A stretch of DNA of 64,000 nt. It comes from Mallotus nudiflorus. Its lineage: Eukaryota; Streptophyta; Magnoliopsida; Malpighiales; Euphorbiaceae. Position 1 is the first letter of the stretch; every line of letters starts with the position of its first letter. The position numbers and the translations under genes were made by a program. Of this stretch, positions 12,161 through 22,307 are shown one piece after another. The notes below the pieces were generated by a model. The model was not told the origin of the DNA, ran no database searches, and was given only the letters and a program-made list of their open reading frames with translations. Location of the stretch: positions 3,430,001 to 3,494,000 of the forward strand of contig CANTUR010000055.1 of assembly GCA_947683625.1 (NCBI GenBank), written 5' to 3'.

Positions 12161-13764
12161 TTTAAGTAGGAAAGCCATTAAAAGAAATGCTAGAATAACT
12201 TATCAGGAAGCAAGGTCATTGGTAGAGCTTAGAACATTACATATAGAATTTTCATTTCAGGATGATATACTTATTGCAAGTATGCATGTCAAGCCCTTGT
12301 TAAAGAGTAAAATTCAAGAAAAGCAGATGAGCGATCCATATTTAAGAAAAATAAAGGATAGGGTACAACAAGGAAAGAATGAACAATTTACAATGAGGCA
12401 CGATGGGATGTTGTTGATTAATAGATGTATTTGTGTTCCAAATATAAGGGAACTGAGAGAAGAAATTTTGAATGAAGCCCATTATGCACCATACGCAATG
12501 CATCCTAGAAGCACTAAAATGTATAGGGATATACGACCTTTTTATTGGTGGTTGACAATGAAGAAAGATACAACTAAATATGTAGCAAAATATTTGGCAT
12601 GTCAACAAGTAAAAGTTGAACATCAAGCACCGACTAGTGAACTTCATCCATTGTCTATTTCAAAGTGGAAATAGGAAAAAGTAACGATCGACTTTGTTCT
12701 TGGATTGCCTCGAACCTTTAGGAAGCATAATGCCATATGGGTAATTGTTAACAGACTTACCAAATCAGCTCATTTTCTACCTGTGCAACAAAGTGAGTCA
12801 CTAGATAAATTTTCTAGAATATATGTGTCAGAAATTGTAAGACTATATGATGTGGCAACATCAATTATATTAGACAGAGATCCATGGTTTACATCTTATT
12901 TTTAGGGATGTTTACAAAGAGCTTGGGAACAAAGCTACATTTCAGTACAACATTCCACCCCTAGTCAAATGGACAATCAAAGAGGATAATTCAAATATTA
13001 GAAGATATGCTAAGAGCTTGTATGCTTGAATTTAAAGGGAAATGGGATGAGCATTTACCCTTAATTAAATTTGCTTACAATAACAATTATCATTCAAGTA
13101 TTGGTATGGCTCCATATGAAGCTTTATATGACAGAAAATGTAAAAGTCCTATTTATTAGGATATGGAAGGGTTATGAAAATTAGAAGGTCTTAAATTGAT
13201 ATAAGAAACCGTGGACAAGATTTAAATAGTCAAAAAGTGTTTACAAGTTGCACAAGATAGAAAAAGAGTAATATGGACAAGCATAGAAGAGAGATGGAGT
13301 ATGATGTGGGTGAAAAAGTGTTCTTAAAAGTATCACCATCGAAGGGCATTATATGATTTGGTAGGCAAAGAAAATTAAGTCCTAAGTACATTGGCCCTTA
13401 TTAGATATTGGAAAGAGTTGGTTCTTTAGCATATAGATTAACATTACCACTAGAATTATCTTAGATACATGATGTGTTCCATGTTTCCATGCTAAGAAGA
13501 TATAAATCTAATCCTAGCCATGTAATACAAGAGTCAGAAATACAGTTGACACAAGATTTAAAGTATAAAGAAGAACTAGTTGAAATTCTTAATAAACAAA
13601 TAAATAAGCTACATAATAAAGAAATTCCAATAGTAAAGATAAAATGGAGTCAGCATTCTCCAAAAGAAGTTACATGGGAAGTGGTAAAGGACATGAGAAT
13701 TCAATACCCCTACTTATTTTCTAAGATTGGTGAGTCACATTTAATTTCAAGAACGAATAATCCT
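12161..13764 (+). pseudogene. Integrase with C-terminal chromodomain-like end, Tekay-like element, copy 1
   Basis: The integrase zinc-binding part reads EEILNEAHYAPYAMHPRSTK to YWWLTMKKD and LACQQVKVEHQAP (12450-12640). The core continues as TIDFVLGLPRTFRKHNA, NRLTKSAHFLPV and ILDRDPWFTSYF (12685-12903), then shifts frame to NGQSKRIIQILEDMLRA. The catalytic glutamate expected in the QSER motif is lysine (aag 12980-12982). The last open piece, 13474-13794, has HVSMLRRYKSNPSHV and a tail KWSQHSPKEVTWEVVKDMR, the chromodomain-like end that marks chromoviruses of the Tekay type. At least ten stops interrupt the region. Confidence 0.82.
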
Positions 13765-13778
13765 AAGGTGGGGAGAAA
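13765..13778 (+). promoter_or_regulatory. Polypurine tract of the Tekay-like element, copy 1
   Basis: aaggtggggagaaa abuts the TG start of the 3' LTR at 13779. Position and composition are as expected for the plus-strand primer. Confidence 0.8.
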
Positions 13779-16237
13779 TGTAATACCCACCTAATGCATT
13801 TGCATTTATTTGCATTTATTTGCATAACATGCACGTCATATAGATATGAAAAATTTCATGTAGTATATGTGGTATTAACTCGAATATTAAATAGGAAAAG
13901 ATTATAAATATTTACAATTAAGTCCATAACAAGAATTAAAAAGTTAAGGGTTTAAATTGGTTAATAGCAAAAATAAAGGGGCTTAAATTGGTTTGGTTAT
14001 TATTATTATTATAATAATAATAAAAAATGGGTACATGGATAAGAGGGAGGAAGGAAGAAGATAATCCTTATCTTCCTCCTCCTCCTCCTCCTTATTCTTC
14101 TTCATATTCAACTTCTTAAAAAAAAAAAAAAAGAGAGCTAATTTTTTTTGAAGTAAATTAAAGGCTTAGAAATTTATTCCAGACCACAATCTTCATCTTC
14201 GAGGCCTTAAATTTTTATTTGGTAGGTAATTTTAATATTTTTGGTTGAATTAAGTTAGGGTTTATAAGATGAAAAATTCGGGTTTTAATGATATGATTTT
14301 TCAATCATATTGTTTTGATCATATCTCGAGTTATAAAGATTCAAATTTAGTGTTTTTTGATGATATGAAAACTTTGAAGAGTTATCTAAAACTATTCTTT
14401 TTTAGCTTGATCTGATTCAAACTCTATATTAGTGTAATAAAAGAAAGCATTTTATTGCTTAGATTCCATCGCTGGTTTGAGTAAGGTGGATTGTTTCATA
14501 GAGTACTTCCTCTATACACCTTCAATTGAAGTAAAATTAATTTTAATTACTCTAGACACACAATATTAATAAGCTGGAAATTTTCATTTTGAGATATATT
14601 GTATAGAATTATTGGTGAATTTTTAAATTTACCCTATTAAATATATTATAATTGGCAGCTACATAAGTTTAGGAAGTTTAGTGATTTTATCATGCTAGAT
14701 GAGGTTTTATTATTTTTTTATTTTGGATATTTAAAAGAAAGTTAATTATGATCTATTTCAGCTGAACCAAATGGAAATAAAGTTGTTATAAAAATAAATA
14801 CAAGCAAAGGGAAGAAAGCAATAAAGGTAAGTGAATAACTTACTATTCTATGTGAAAATAACACCTAAAATAAATAATCATAAATTTATTAGTTAAGCTG
14901 GTTGGTTAAGAGGAAAAAAATGTGTTATAATTGGTATATGATATTTTTTTTTTTATCATTGTGTTGATGGTTGATTGTTTTTTATATTAGATTGTACATA
15001 TGAAAGAGGTTGAGAATGATGGTTGCACTTGAGAATGATGGTTGCTGAATTCGGGTGTCCTGTTTATGTAAGAATAAAATATTTATTAAAGCCATATTTG
15101 GAGTTTTATAACTCTAAATGGGTTTTTTTTATCCTATAAAAACCTGGAGATGTTATTTACAAAATTGATAGAAATAGAGAAAAATTAATTTTGTTGTCTT
15201 GATGGTCAATTTAAGCAATACTTTTTATAGCTTAGTCTTTTTATGATAGAATGACCATGGTAGGTTTTTTTTTAATGTTTCTCCTTCTATATATATCCAA
15301 TTGATGTGAAATTAGTTGTAAATTAATTTATACTTATAATGCCATTGATATGGAAAATATTACTTTGATATTCATAATGTGGAATTTTTTATGTATTTTT
15401 GAATTTACACTATCGAATCTGCCATATTGAAATATGGTATATTTATGGTATATCTTGGGTATATTATTATTCTTATGTATTATGAGAATGTTGATTGTTT
15501 AATGGAGTGATATGTGATGTATATTTAAGTTTAAGAAATATGGTTGGATGAGTATAAGGACGTAATGTTACTTGTGAATGAGGCAATGTTGTGTGCATTA
15601 AAGAATCCCCTTGAAATGCCATAATAAGGCTAAAGAAATATTTAATACCAAATTATGACAGACTGTGTGTGTGTGGGGATCCATGAATAATTGAAAAGAA
15701 GTGATTTTATATATATCATTCACAAGTTCATTGTTGTCTAAAAGAAAATACTATGATTATTTACATATTATAAATGCATAGTTAAATATTGAATGGATCA
15801 ATACTTGATAATATTACATGCTTGAATGAATTATTTTTCACAGAATATTATGTTATTTATTTACTGAGTTGCAAGCTCACTCCTCTACATTATTTTTCAG
15901 GACTAAAAGAACTGTAGTCTGTCTTGAAGAAACATTTGTATCAATTGCACTAGCATTGTGTCAGGTAGGTCAACAGGAGGTTGTCTTCAGTTTTCTAGAT
16001 TATAACATGCTTAGTAAATTTTCATATTTTGTACTAAGGCCAATGTTTTATTTATAAATAACATAAGGATAGATGAAAACTGCTTGATGTTGTAAGCCTT
16101 TGTGGTGTATGATATGTGCTATCATATAAATAATCTTTTATATATATTGACTTATGAACAAAAATTTGATATTAATGGTTATATTATTTATTAGTCACAT
16201 GCATACAATGTATGCCTAGCATCCTTAAGAGGTGTCA
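13779..16237 (+). mobile_element. 3' LTR of the Tekay/Del-like gypsy element, copy 1
   Basis: A 2459-bp LTR from tgtaatacccacc to ccttaagaggtgtca, collinear with the 5' LTR. It has one extra 10-bp word (catttatttg) near 13810 that the second copy lacks, and a longer A run near 14120. Open frames inside it, such as 15869-16057, are LTR sequence and not genes. Confidence 0.88.
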
Positions 16238-16433
16238 TAGTATGTGATTGAAAATCCTAACTTAGGGATAAGTTAGGTGGAAATGTAGGATTGTTGTTGA
16301 ATCTGAACTCCTAAATCATCGTGTTCTTCATTCTTCATTCTCAACATTCTTTCAATTCTTGCAAAGAATTATTTTTAATTCTAATTTTTATTTAATAACC
16401 TTATTCACCCCCCCCCCCCCTATGACTTTTTCA
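16238..16433 (+). mobile_element. Sirevirus-type 3' LTR, right end, copy 1
   Basis: After the Tekay insertion the host LTR resumes (tagtatgtgattgaaaatcc) and ends tatgactttttca, preceded by a run of 13 C at 16408-16420. The next bases, agacccaaattg, correspond to aggtcccaaaattg in the related locus at 60104, which has no insertion. That comparison places the LTR end to within a few bases. Confidence 0.75.
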
Positions 16434-17516
16434 AGACCCAAATTGTATATATGACATATATAAAAGAAAAAAATATTCACCATCAAACACAACAGCAAAA
16501 TATTGATCTAATTTTATTATTATTATCCACTTTTGAAATTTGGATAATGTCCACTACTAGCAGCAATTGCTGCAACATAGTGGCAATGCCATATCTAGGC
16601 ACAGGTCATATAAACCTAGTGATCAATCTCTGCAAGCATATATTATCATTAAAGCTAGAATATTAAAAAAATAAACAAAAAACATTTGAAATTGAATGAA
16701 ATTAAAATACAAAATACATTTAAAAAAATGTAGTTAATGCATATCTTCACGTTGTAATATATTATTTTTATTTAGAAATAAATATTGTTAGATATATAAA
16801 CAATTGGAAAAATATAATGCGATTGTCCAAATTTGTTAATTAAGATAAATAAAAGTCTAAGAGAATATTTTGTATATAAAAAATAAACTAAAAGTAAACG
16901 AAACATATTCAATTATTAAATTTATTTTTGAAAGTATTATATTCAATTATTAAATTTATAATATATTAAAAAATATTGAGGCTAAACCTTTTTTTATATA
17001 AAAATTTTATTGAAAATTTTATTAATGTAAATTGTGTTAGATATCAATTTTGAATGATGAATATAATGAAACTATTGTATCAAAAACGTAAAATATACAA
17101 AATGTATTCTAAATTACTAAACATATACATGATCATTTTTATAAATTTGTTAAAATTTAATTATTGATTAATCTTTATTTTTATTTAAAAATGTGAAAAA
17201 AGTACCATCTTAATAAATTATATATATAGTTATATTTTAAATATTCATATTTAAATAATAACATATTTAATATTAATAAAATTATGATTGTAATTTCCAA
17301 GTTATATATATATAATGAATTTGTACTAGTAAGCTAACAATTTATATTAGGATTGACTAGCTTAGATTAGATATGGGAATTAATTATACAAGAACTCACA
17401 TATTTCATGATAGAACTTGGAAATGCCTTTCATTTTTTTAACCTATTCCCAGTTCATGATATGGCAAGAAGACCATTTTAAGAAACTAACAGGAAGCTAA
17501 GGGAATATAAATGTTA
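16434..17516 (+). other. UDP-glycosyltransferase locus fragment with flank, copy 1
   Basis: About 1.08 kb matches 60104-61202 in order and orientation, with scattered substitutions and indels. It includes a TATA-like catatataaaag at about 16455-16466, a 5' leader, one exon fragment (16547-16666) and about 850 bp of AT-rich non-coding sequence. Homology stops at 17516, where a copia LTR end begins. This is ancestral host sequence surviving between transposons. Confidence 0.8.
16547..16666 (+). pseudogene. UDP-glycosyltransferase N-terminal exon fragment, copy 1
   Basis: Thirty-nine codons from ATG give MSTTSSNCCNIVAMPYLGTG, then HINLVINLCKHILSLKLEY and a TAA stop. The block NIVAMPYLGTGHINLVINLC resembles the N-terminus of plant family 1 UDP-glycosyltransferases, closest in my memory to the UGT87A group (VAMPYPGRGHINPMMNLCK). 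The catalytic histidine of the GHI motif is kept; the two prolines after it are lost. The remaining 420 or so residues, including the PSPG donor-binding box, are absent, so it is a first-exon relic. The TATA box lies about 90 bp upstream, and the Sirevirus LTR ends about 20 bp before that box. Confidence 0.6.
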
Positions 17517-17615
17517 ACCAGTTATTCAAGTTTGTCATCTATAGATCTTCTTATTGTGTGCATGCGTGTGTGTGTCTATATATAATACAAAATTCCTCAT
17601 GGTATCAGAGTCATT
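17517..17615 (+). mobile_element. Copia-B: truncated 5' LTR end and primer-binding site, copy 1
   Basis: The LTR remnant includes ctatagatcttcttatt followed by a gtgtgt run, matched by the 3' LTR at 43275-43316, and ends aattcctca at 17599. The primer site tggtatcagag starts at 17600, again initiator tRNA-Met type. The U3 portion is missing. Confidence 0.65.
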
Positions 17616-17735
17616 GATCAGTAAATGTAGTTCCTTTAAAGGTCATGAAGGGAATGAAGCCAATAATTAATTATTCTTGAAAACTATATCTAGCGATAGC
17701 TCCTCTATATTAGGACTCATGCCGTAAGGAATGCC

Positions 17736-18232
17736 ATGGTATTCATAGATGTTGATTCACCTTATTATCTTTATCCCTTAAATCGACCAGGTATGCCATT
17801 AAGGACCATCATCCTTATAGAATCACATAACTACATGGCATAGGAAAGGGCAATGACAAATGCCCTTGATGCTAAATCTAAGATGCCCTTTCTTGATGAA
17901 ACTCTATAAAAACCCACATAGACAATCATCAGATTATGTATGATGGAAAAGTACAATTTAATGTTGTTATCTTAGATTATAAATGCATTGTCCAAGAATT
18001 TCCAAATTAGTGTCACATATGCAAATACCACTGAAAAAGTGTGGAAAAACTTGGAGGAATGATATTTGAATATTAATGCTCCTTATGTCCATCAACTTAA
18101 GCAAGATTTATCCAATTTGGTACAAAAAGAAGATTAAAGCAATTCTCTTTATTATACTTAGTTTAATACATTATGGGATGAGTTGCAAGCCTACAATCAT
18201 CTTCCTCAATGTTTATATGGTGCCAGCAAAAA
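17736..18232 (+). pseudogene. Copia-B gag remnant, copy 1
   Basis: From ATG 17736 the frame reads DVDSPYYLYPLNRPGMPL, IESHNYMA, ERAMTNALDAKSKMPFLDET, then INALSKNFQISVTYANTTEK, VWKNLEE, INAPYVHQLKQDLSNLVQKE and, after shifts, LWDELQAYNHLPQC. This is the order of plant copia gag (UBN2/retrotransposon gag type). In-frame stops occur at about 17841, 17907, 17919, 17973, 18060 and 18135. The rest of gag, its zinc knuckle, protease and integrase are missing because another repeat replaces them. The matching pol half lies at 39690-42873 beyond the second copy. Confidence 0.75.
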
Positions 18233-18761
18233 ATGTCTCTATGTACATGTATATGTATGTTATATAGTTGTATGCCTTCAATAATATGTGAATTGCAAGA
18301 AATAAAACTTATCTATTTTTATAAGGAATAATAGAATAGCACTTGTTATATGTGTATAATGTGAATTATGGAATTTGTATCCTATAGATAGCATTACTTG
18401 ATAACTTGTTTGCGAATCTTTCAAACCTGCACGCATGAGTTGAGTCAGAATGAACTTGTGCAATTTCTTCCATAAGGACTCTGATACTTAAGTTGGTATG
18501 GTGTATGTGAGAGAATAAGAATGAAATGAATAAAATGTAAAGAATGTTGAGAATCAATAACTTAAGAAGAGATGAGAGGCATATATAGATAGATATATAG
18601 CTCAAACTTGGTTGGATTTGGATTTTCATTATTGATAATACTTGTCCTTAAAGGACTAGTTTTAGTTATTAGGGTAAAATAGATTACCTCTTCATACGAA
18701 TTTGTAATTCCTTTTGGGCTTTGGAGTATTCAGATCCCATTTTGGGCCTATACATATATAT
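18233..18761 (-). mobile_element. Antisense short gypsy LTR remnant with primer site, copy 1
   Basis: Read on the minus strand, an LTR of about 360 bp ends ...acaagttatca at 18399. It is followed by agtaatgctatctatagga, a decayed form of the gypsy primer site TGGCGCCGTCTGTGGGA (better kept at 45176-45196 and 62506-62526). A TATA-like run (ctatatatctatctatat) and the words cttaagtatcagagtcctta are shared with the LTRs at 43317, 45197 and 62173. The 87-codon open frame on this strand is LTR sequence. The LTR's own start is lost at the adjoining MITE. Confidence 0.65.
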
Positions 18762-19018
18762 ATGAGTACCAAAATGCTTAATAACTCATGAATATGATTT
18801 GCCTAACACTCAAAATTAGCGAATTTGAGCTGAGGTTAAATAGGTTCATGTAAAAAACACATAAATTTATTTATGATACAGTTTAACCAAATCATGTTAC
18901 GGGTTAACATGTAAACTGGTTTACAACCCCGTTTAATTTTATATGTCATGTTAGGTTGTGTCAACTCCACATGACATGACACGATCCATTAAAAATTCAT
19001 ATAATTCATATAAGTTAG
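18762..19018. mobile_element. hAT-type MITE, left part, copy 1
   Basis: It starts with atgagtaccaaaatgc, a diverged form of the terminal inverted repeat atgggtgtcaaaatgg (intact at 45572-45587). It carries the typical interior of this family: cctaacactcaaaatta, tttatgatacag, catgacatgacacgatcc. The element is interrupted at 19018 by the LTR that is complete only in the second duplication copy, so its right end is absent here. Confidence 0.65.
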
Positions 19019-19280
19019 TGTCACGACCCAAAACAGGGCCCATGACCGGCGCTAGGGAATGGGAATTCTTTCGAATTCGGAACCTGTAGCAAGCCTAAAA
19101 ATAAAATAAAACATGCAATAGTAATAATAACAGTATTTAATACAGTGGAAATAAAATCATAAGTATCAAAATAATATCCATATCTCATATATAGATAAAC
19201 CCTTTGATACAAGTCTCAGTTCAATTTCTCAAAATACATAATTCACACAAATATAATACATAAAACCCACAATTTATTTA
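19019..19280 (-). mobile_element. Truncated long gypsy LTR at the duplication junction, copy 1
   Basis: The first 262 bp (tgtcacgaccc...aatttattta) of the 3.24-kb LTR found whole at 35083-38321. It is preceded by the same target sequence gttag (19014-19018). It stops where copy 2 of the duplication begins, so this is the right breakpoint of the duplicated unit. Confidence 0.88.
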
Positions 19281-19295
19281 ACCCCGCCGTCTATA

Positions 19296-19708
19296 GCACT
19301 TTTGGAACTTGTCAATTTTTAGTACAATGTTTAGTTTCTTGGTTTAGCAAGAAACAAGTTTCGGTTTCCTTGTCCATTGCTGAAGTTGAATATATTGCAG
19401 CAAGTCTTTGTTGTTCACAAGTTTTATGGAAAAATTAATATTTAATATACTATAATGTAAAACTTAATCACATTCCAATCAAATGTGACAATACAAGTGC
19501 TATTAACCTTAGCAAAAATCCCATTAAGCATTCTAGAACTAAGCATATAGACATTATACATCATTTCTTGTGTGCTCATATTCAAATTGGTGATATCTCA
19601 CTTGAATTTATTGATACAAATAATCAACTTGCATATATCTTCACCAAACCTCTCAATGGAGAGAGATCAAATTTCATTAAGCATGAACTTGGCATGATTG
19701 ATGGTTGA
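19296..19708 (+). pseudogene. Copia (Sirevirus-type) RNase H remnant, copy 2
   Basis: Same residues, same internal stop and same terminal stop as 3224-3636; I see no substitution in the coding part. Only the last 14 bp of the Tat-like LTR precede it, so this copy has lost the flank that explains its truncation in copy 1. Confidence 0.85.
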
Positions 19709-20986
19709 ACTTAGCATGATATGTTTAATTGATGGTTAAACTATTTTTATGTGAAATCATGTTGTGCTTATTGATTACTTTTATTGATAAATATTTTGAT
19801 TTTGATTTTAAAATTTTTTTAATAGTCGTCAGTTTATATTTGGTTTATCTTTTTAAATTTTCTTTTACATTTTGTCAAAGAAGGAGATATAATTTGAGTT
19901 TGCATGTGTACCAAGTTAATATTTTTTGAACATGTGTATTTTTTTAATTTTAAAACTCCCTTAAAAAATATATTTATGTTAGTGACATATTATATTTTTG
20001 TTTAATATAGGTGGAGAAAATTTGTTTAAATTTTTGCATGCATATTAACATTGTAAGTATGACTAATTTTGCCGTACATCATATGTGATAAAAGGCCTTA
20101 TTTTGCTTACTTTGTTTGTGTAACATAGATTTTATAAAGATTTTATGTATATTTGTTTTCATTTACCCTTTATATCTCTCTCTTTTCTTTTTGCTTTTGA
20201 CAAAAGGGGAGAAATATATTTGAGTTTGTTATTTGTTACTATACATGTGTATAATATTTTATTATTGTGTTTATACATGCATAATTCATATATAATTTAT
20301 TCTTAGAAATTGTTTTGATCTTTGATAAGGCATGAATATCTTCTTAGGAATTGTTTTGATCTTTGAAAATGTATGAATATTTTTACAAAGATTTGGTGTA
20401 TCTTTGCTTTGTTCCTATAGGAATTTTGGTCGCTTTAGGTTCATTTCCTCTTATATCTCTCTCTTTTCCTTTTGCCATTGCACAAAGAGAGGAAAATATA
20501 TTATGGATAATTTATGTTTATTTTTTTATATGCTAAGTGCTACATGATTGATTAGCTAGATAAACTTTGTATGATCATGTGATAGTTAAGCTCATCTAAC
20601 ATCAACATTATGTTATATGTACTATTTTTGTTATACATTTTAGTGGCACTATATATATATGTCTGAAATTATTTCCTCACATTGCCTAACACTTATTTAA
20701 ATGATCATGTTATCATATTTTATGTTTTTAATATATTTGTCATAAGAATGCTATGTTTTTATCCCTCCTACTATATTTTATGTTTTTTTTTTATTTTTGT
20801 ATCAAGGGGGAATAATCTATAAATTTATATTTCTTATCATGTTCATATTCGTAAGGGGAGAAATAAAGAAATATATTTTATTTCATTTGGTATCATTATT
20901 ATCACAAATATTATCACACATTTTACTTTGTATTATTTTTTTTTATCAAACTCAAAATAAGTTTGTCAAAATAAAAAAGGGGAGAT
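19709..20986 (+). promoter_or_regulatory. Multiple polypurine-tract region of the Sirevirus-type element, copy 2
   Basis: Collinear with 3637-4918, with the same series of purine tracts. The AT dinucleotide run near 20650 is 4 bp shorter than in copy 1. The terminal tract aaaaaaggggagat abuts the LTR start at 20987. Confidence 0.7.
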
Positions 20987-22307
20987 TGTTGACCTTAAAA
21001 AATCTTAATTTTGATCTTAACAAACCTAATTCTAAGCATTTAATTTATTTTTTTAAGTGTGTATAAGTTAGGACTCTATTGGAAGTTAAAATAAAGTATA
21101 AATATCTTAGGATGATTCCACCTCTAAGATTCAATAAGGATTTTGATATCCTTAGAGCTTTATAATGAGAAAGTTAGCTTTTTAAAATTTTAACTAGACA
21201 TCTTAAGGTTTCTGAATTGGGCTTACTTGTCAAAATTTGAGTTCATTTGGATATGCAAATATTGAGTCAAAATCAACATATGCAGCTGCCATTTCAAATT
21301 GTATAGCTCTTAGTATTTTAGACATATCTTGAGCTAAAAAAGTCAAATTAAGGTTATTTAAAGTGATATAGAAATATAAGTCAAATATCTAAAACATTAG
21401 TGAAGAAAGTGTTTGCAAATTCAAATGTCTCCAATATAAAATCATGGTTTCAACTTCTGCACAGCTGTTTGATAGTAGTCTTCATTTTAGACTACACAGC
21501 TCTTAGTATTTTGGATATATCTTGAGATACAGAAGTCCAATTAAGGTGATTAAAAATGAAATGGAAGTCTAAGTCAAATATATATAATTTTTATAAAGAA
21601 AGTGTGGGCAAATTCGAACGTCTCCAATAAAAAATCACGGCTTGAACTCGTGCATAGCTATATGACAGTAGTCTACAGTTTAGATTGCATAACTCTTAGT
21701 ATTTTAAACATATATTGGGCTAAAAAAGACTAATTAAGGTGATTCAAAATGATATGGAAACTTAAGTCAAATATCTATAACTTTTATGAAGAAAGTGTAA
21801 GTAAATTCGAACATCTTTAGTAGCCAATCATGGTTTCAATCTGTGTACAACAATCTGACAGCATTACTTTCAATAATTTAAAATTATAAATGTTGAATTC
21901 AAAATATAGATTTTGGACACATTATTTGCACCTCCAACAACTATATTTTTGAGTGTTTATCTATATAAACACTTCTAGAGCTGAATGGAAGAAAAGAAAT
22001 TTTTTCTTATTATCATTCTATATCTTAACATTCATTAAAACTCTTAAATTCTCAAATATTCATTCTTTACTTATAACTCTTGTAAGAGTTGGTTGTGTGT
22101 TATAAATAGAATTTCTTTTTATCTTAAATCTTAGTACATATTAGTAGGGAAGTGAGATTTATTTCTAAAGGAATTGGTTGAAGTGTTATCCATTGAAATA
22201 CTTAGGATTTGATTTTTTGAGTAAGCATTGAAAACTCATGTTGTAAGTTTGTAAGAGTGAACCATAAAACTCTTGTATAATTTCAATCTTATGAATAAGA
22301 TTTTGGG
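20987..22307 (+). mobile_element. Sirevirus-type 3' LTR, left part, copy 2
   Basis: Same start (tgttgacc) and same interruption point (ttttggg) as 4919-6239, with isolated substitutions such as ctaca to ctaaa near 21722. Confidence 0.75.

Larger units (their letters stand above)
3209..19280. repeat. 16.07-kb tandem segmental duplication, copy 1
   Basis: This block is followed immediately, head to tail, by a near-identical second copy (19281-35344). The offset is 16072 at the left end and 16064 at the right. It shrinks through a 4-bp AT-repeat difference near 4580, a 10-bp tandem-word loss near 13810 and other small indels, partly regained near 18240. By eye the copies differ at only a few tens of positions, for example 3222 c to t and the substitutions giving P/S, K/E and V/M differences in the enclosed gypsy frames. 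The left break is 14 bp inside the end of the Tat-like LTR and the right break is within another LTR. All internal disabling mutations I checked are shared, so duplication followed decay. Confidence 0.95.

Noticed and set aside
12342..12647. 101-codon minus-strand frame (also at 28410-28715)
   Set aside because: It is antisense to clear gypsy integrase coding sequence and therefore a shadow.
15869..16057. 62-codon open frame (also at 31927-32115)
   Set aside because: It lies wholly within a Tekay-like 3' LTR, and the same sequence in the 5' LTR is interrupted. It is LTR sequence and not a gene.
6235..16242. Target-site duplication for the Tekay-like element
   Set aside because: The 5-bp flanks (ttggg and tagta) do not match in either duplication copy, so none is claimed although the LTR ends are clear.
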